Positions 61,999 through 64,000 of a stretch of 64,000 bases of DNA are shown piece by piece. Position 1 is the first letter of the stretch. Every line of letters starts with the position of its first letter. Source of the stretch: an uncultured Lachnospiraceae bacterium (GTDB taxonomy: Bacteria; Bacillota; Clostridia; Lachnospirales; Lachnospiraceae); NCBI GenBank assembly GCA_910577675.1, contig CAJTOR010000014.1, positions 1-64,000 of the forward strand, given 5' to 3'. Under the pieces are notes generated by a model. That model had not been told where the DNA came from. It was given only the letters and a program-made list of their open reading frames with translations, and did no database searches. The translations under genes were made by a program, and so were the position numbers.

Positions 61999-63039
61999 AT
62001 GAAAAGAATACTGATTGTCGATGACAACCGGATGAATATTGCGTTTGCGAAGGGATGTTTGGGGGATATGTATGAGATGTTGTCCGCGAATTCAGGGGAG
62101 GAAGCGGTTGACATCCTCTCGCGGCAGAGGTTTGACCTGGTGCTGCTTGATTATGTTATGCCGGGGTTAAACGGTATGGGGGTATTGAAATTTATCCGCG
62201 GCAACATTAATCTGCGCGAAATGCCGGTTGTCATGGTAACATCGAGCGAGGAGATGGAGGTGGCATGCCTCGATGCGGGGGCACAGGATTTTGTCAAGAA
62301 GCCGTATGCTCCGGAAGTGTTGAAAATGCGCGTGGCGCGCACGCTCGAGATGGACGATTACCACAGGAAACTTTCACTTCTGGTACAGCAGAAATCAAAG
62401 CGGATTGAGAAAATGCAAACCAGTATTATTGCCAATATTGCAAACCTCATTGAGAACAGGGATAAGGACTCGGGGCAGCATGTCAAGCGCGTGGGGTTTT
62501 ATATGGGAATTATAGCCGACCGTTTGAGGAAGATGCCGGACTACCAGGATTTGCTTAATGAGCGCCTGATAAGGAATATGATGCAGGCTTCTGCACTGCA
62601 TGATGTGGGGAAGATATCGATCTCGGACAATATTCTTTGCAAACCTGCGAAACTGACAGCCCAGGAGTATGAGGTAATGAAGACCCACACGGTGCTTGGG
62701 GCGCGCATTATAAGGCAGTGCCTTGAAAATATTGAGGAGGATGATTATACGGAGATGGCGGAGCAGATTGCGCTCTACCACCATGAACGCTGGGACGGGA
62801 CGGGTTATCCGGAGGGGCTTTCTGGCACCAGCATCCCGCTCTGTGCGCGTATTATGTCCGTGGCGGATGTATTTGACGCGCTGATTAGCAGGCGCTGCTA
62901 CAAAGAGATCCAGTCGATGGAGGAAGCATTCCGCATTATAGGGGAGGGAGCCGGCACACAGTTTGAGCCCGCGGTTGTGGATGCATTCCTTGCGGAGGCA
63001 GATTCCATCGGGGCGATTGTGGAGCGAATGCAGAGGTGA
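61999..63039 (+). CDS. Response regulator with HD-GYP cyclic-di-GMP phosphodiesterase domain
   Basis: The protein has 346 residues. Residues 1-120 are a receiver domain: VDDNR (Asp8, Asp9), phosphoacceptor Asp51 in LLDYVMPG, Thr/Ser in MVTSSEE and the Lys in VKKPYAP. A helical linker leads to the HD-GYP domain: HD pair in ALHDVGK (about 199-205), HTVLGARI and HHERWDGTGYPEGL (about 260-273) with both metal and GYP residues kept. It should degrade c-di-GMP when phosphorylated. No histidine kinase is next to it. The feoA gene follows 5 bp after the stop. Confidence 0.93.
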   Translation: MKRILIVDDNRMNIAFAKGCLGDMYEMLSANSGEEAVDILSRQRFDLVLLDYVMPGLNGMGVLKFIRGNINLREMPVVMVTSSEEMEVACLDAGAQDFVKKPYAPEVLKMRVARTLEMDDYHRKLSLLVQQKSKRIEKMQTSIIANIANLIENRDKDSGQHVKRVGFYMGIIADRLRKMPDYQDLLNERLIRNMMQASALHDVGKISISDNILCKPAKLTAQEYEVMKTHTVLGARIIRQCLENIEEDDYTEMAEQIALYHHERWDGTGYPEGLSGTSIPLCARIMSVADVFDALISRRCYKEIQSMEEAFRIIGEGAGTQFEPAVVDAFLAEADSIGAIVERMQR

Positions 63040-63044
63040 GGGAG

Positions 63045-63278
63045 ATGAAGGAAAAGCAGAATTTGTGTATGGCTGATATCGGGGGCATATATGAAGTGTG
63101 CGGGATGGAACTGCCCCGCAAGGTGCAGATGCGCCTGACCGCACTTGGAATGACAGAGGGGACGCGGATTAAAGTGCTGAACAATAAGCGCAGCGGCTCG
63201 GTAATCTTTCATGTGCGCGGGACAAGGCTTGCGGTTGGAAGGAAGATCGCGGAGCATATTTATATCGGGGGAATTTAA
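63045..63278 (+). CDS. feoA: FeoA ferrous iron transport protein
   Basis: The protein has 77 residues with an SH3-like fold: RLTALGMTEGTRIKVLNN, then VIFHVRGTRLAVGRKIAEHI. It binds the FeoB complex and supports Fe(II) uptake. The ATG at 63045 follows GAGGGAG; a GTG at 63036 would overlap the HD-GYP stop. The gene follows the HD-GYP gene by 5 bp, so the two are linked. Confidence 0.9.
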   Translation: MKEKQNLCMADIGGIYEVCGMELPRKVQMRLTALGMTEGTRIKVLNNKRSGSVIFHVRGTRLAVGRKIAEHIYIGGI

Positions 63279-63375
63279 CTTTTGACTTTAAATCGGGTTC
63301 GGTTTTTTTGTGGGGAGTTGGCAGTACATAAAAATTACCGGGTAAGTAAAATGTATCTTGGAAGGAAGCGTACCT

Positions 63376-64000
63376 ATGGGACAGGAAAAGGAATTGCAGG
63401 TCGGTTTTGTCGGGAACCCGAACTGCGGGAAAACGACATTGTTTAACGCTTATACCGGCGCGCGCTTAAAGGTGGCAAACTGGCCGGGAGTTACAGTGGA
63501 GAAAAAGGAAGGGGCGTTAAAATATCATAAACACCAGTTTAAGCTGGTTGACCTGCCCGGCATATACAGCCTGACCTCCTACACGATGGAGGAGAAACTG
63601 ACCAGGCAATTTATCCTTGATTCGGAGGTGGACGTGATCGTCGATGTGGCGGACGCATCGGCGCTAGAGCGCAATCTTTATCTGACTTTGCAGCTAATTG
63701 AGCTGGGAAAGCCGGTGGTGCTGGCGCTCAATATGATGGATATTGTGCAGGAGCGCGGGATGGAGATTGACCTGCACCGCCTTCCCGAGATGCTCGGCAT
63801 CCCATGCATCCCAGTTTCGGCGCGCAAGCGGTCAGGGTTGCAGATCCTTATCCACACAGTGGCGCACCACCAGGAAAAGCGCAAGGCAATCTTTGAACAT
63901 CAGCACCCGGAACAGGAGAAGCCAAGCCACCACAGACATAACCATCACGAGGAATTTGCGATGGTGTACGATGATGTGATTGAAGATAAAATAGATGAGC
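63376..64000 (+). CDS. feoB: FeoB ferrous iron transporter, N-terminal part (cut by window end)
   Basis: 208 codons are seen. The G domain has G1 GNPNCGKTT at 13-21, G2 VANWPGVTVE, G3 DLPGIYSLT, G4 NMMD and G5 VSARKRSG. It hydrolyses GTP to gate Fe(II) import; the membrane part lies beyond the window. A histidine-rich stretch (HHRHNHHEE) near residue 190 may bind metal. The ATG at 63376 follows GGAAGG. feoA is 97 bp upstream. Confidence 0.96.
   Translation, partial: MGQEKELQVGFVGNPNCGKTTLFNAYTGARLKVANWPGVTVEKKEGALKYHKHQFKLVDLPGIYSLTSYTMEEKLTRQFILDSEVDVIVDVADASALERNLYLTLQLIELGKPVVLALNMMDIVQERGMEIDLHRLPEMLGIPCIPVSARKRSGLQILIHTVAHHQEKRKAIFEHQHPEQEKPSHHRHNHHEEFAMVYDDVIEDKIDE

Noticed and set aside
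1..64000. CRISPR array, prophage, IS transposase, tRNA or rRNA
   Set aside because: No regularly spaced repeats, transposase motifs or RNA-gene sequences were seen on either strand.

Overview
The window reads as chromosome of a Gram-positive anaerobe of the Clostridia, most likely a Lachnospiraceae-type gut bacterium. Signs of this are strong AGGAGG ribosome sites with occasional TTG starts, sigma-A type promoters (TTGACA-17-TATAAT), lipoprotein boxes, LysM, SH3b and BspA-like leucine-rich surface proteins, FtsH, ClpX, a HisC-like aminotransferase, FeoA/FeoB, QueH, a UPF0340 protein and a GIY-YIG UvrC. No phage, CRISPR array, rRNA or tRNA was seen. The species cannot be named from the sequence alone.

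Layout. 1-930 is a small gene graveyard: the tail of a nitroreductase, the head of an aminoglycoside-phosphotransferase-like kinase and the head of a zinc-dependent phospholipase C-like protein, all truncated. It is followed by a membrane-anchored Ntn-hydrolase (1156-2232). 2662-6610 (minus) is a hen1-pnkp RNA-repair operon. 6887-15315 holds a triple-PepSY lipoprotein, a MATE exporter, a secreted M3 peptidase with LysM repeats, a 1-phosphofructokinase, a small XRE regulator and a cell-wall amidase. 15432-19623 is a run of BspA-type leucine-rich-repeat proteins, one broken by an internal deletion. 19751-21799 pairs a glycosyltransferase with an MAF-like protein. 22072-32560 is housekeeping: ftsH, uvrC, a UPF0340 gene, an AlkD-like gene, a MmcQ/YjbR gene, dnaE and pfkA.

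32731-37140 is the most intriguing part. A 650-residue regulator with two HTH domains and TPR-like helices sits tail to tail with a 58-residue peptide gene that has an export signal. A long palindrome lies next to the peptide promoter, and an ABC exporter follows. I read this as a candidate peptide-signalling (RRNPP-like) locus. 37239-46745 carries folC, an HtrA protease, a polyprenyl sugar-phosphate transferase, clpX, a C39-like protease and a subtilase whose catalytic serine is replaced by glycine.

46869-53509 is an intracellular glycan-degradation cluster: a HAD-GH105 fusion, a GH38 alpha-mannosidase and an alpha-toroid protein, with no transporter. 53647-64000 has an aminotransferase, a zinc-ribbon protein, a chemoreceptor with an anti-Shine-Dalgarno leader, a cytidylate-kinase-like protein, hisC, three tandem 102-bp structured repeats, an ABC-class ATPase, queH, an HD-GYP response regulator and feoA-feoB (feoB runs off the end).

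The strongest leads are the regulator-peptide-exporter locus with an 18-nt element shared with the cell-wall operon, the triple structured repeat at 59120-59426, the chemoreceptor leader, the subtilase pseudoprotease and the HAD-GH105 fusion.
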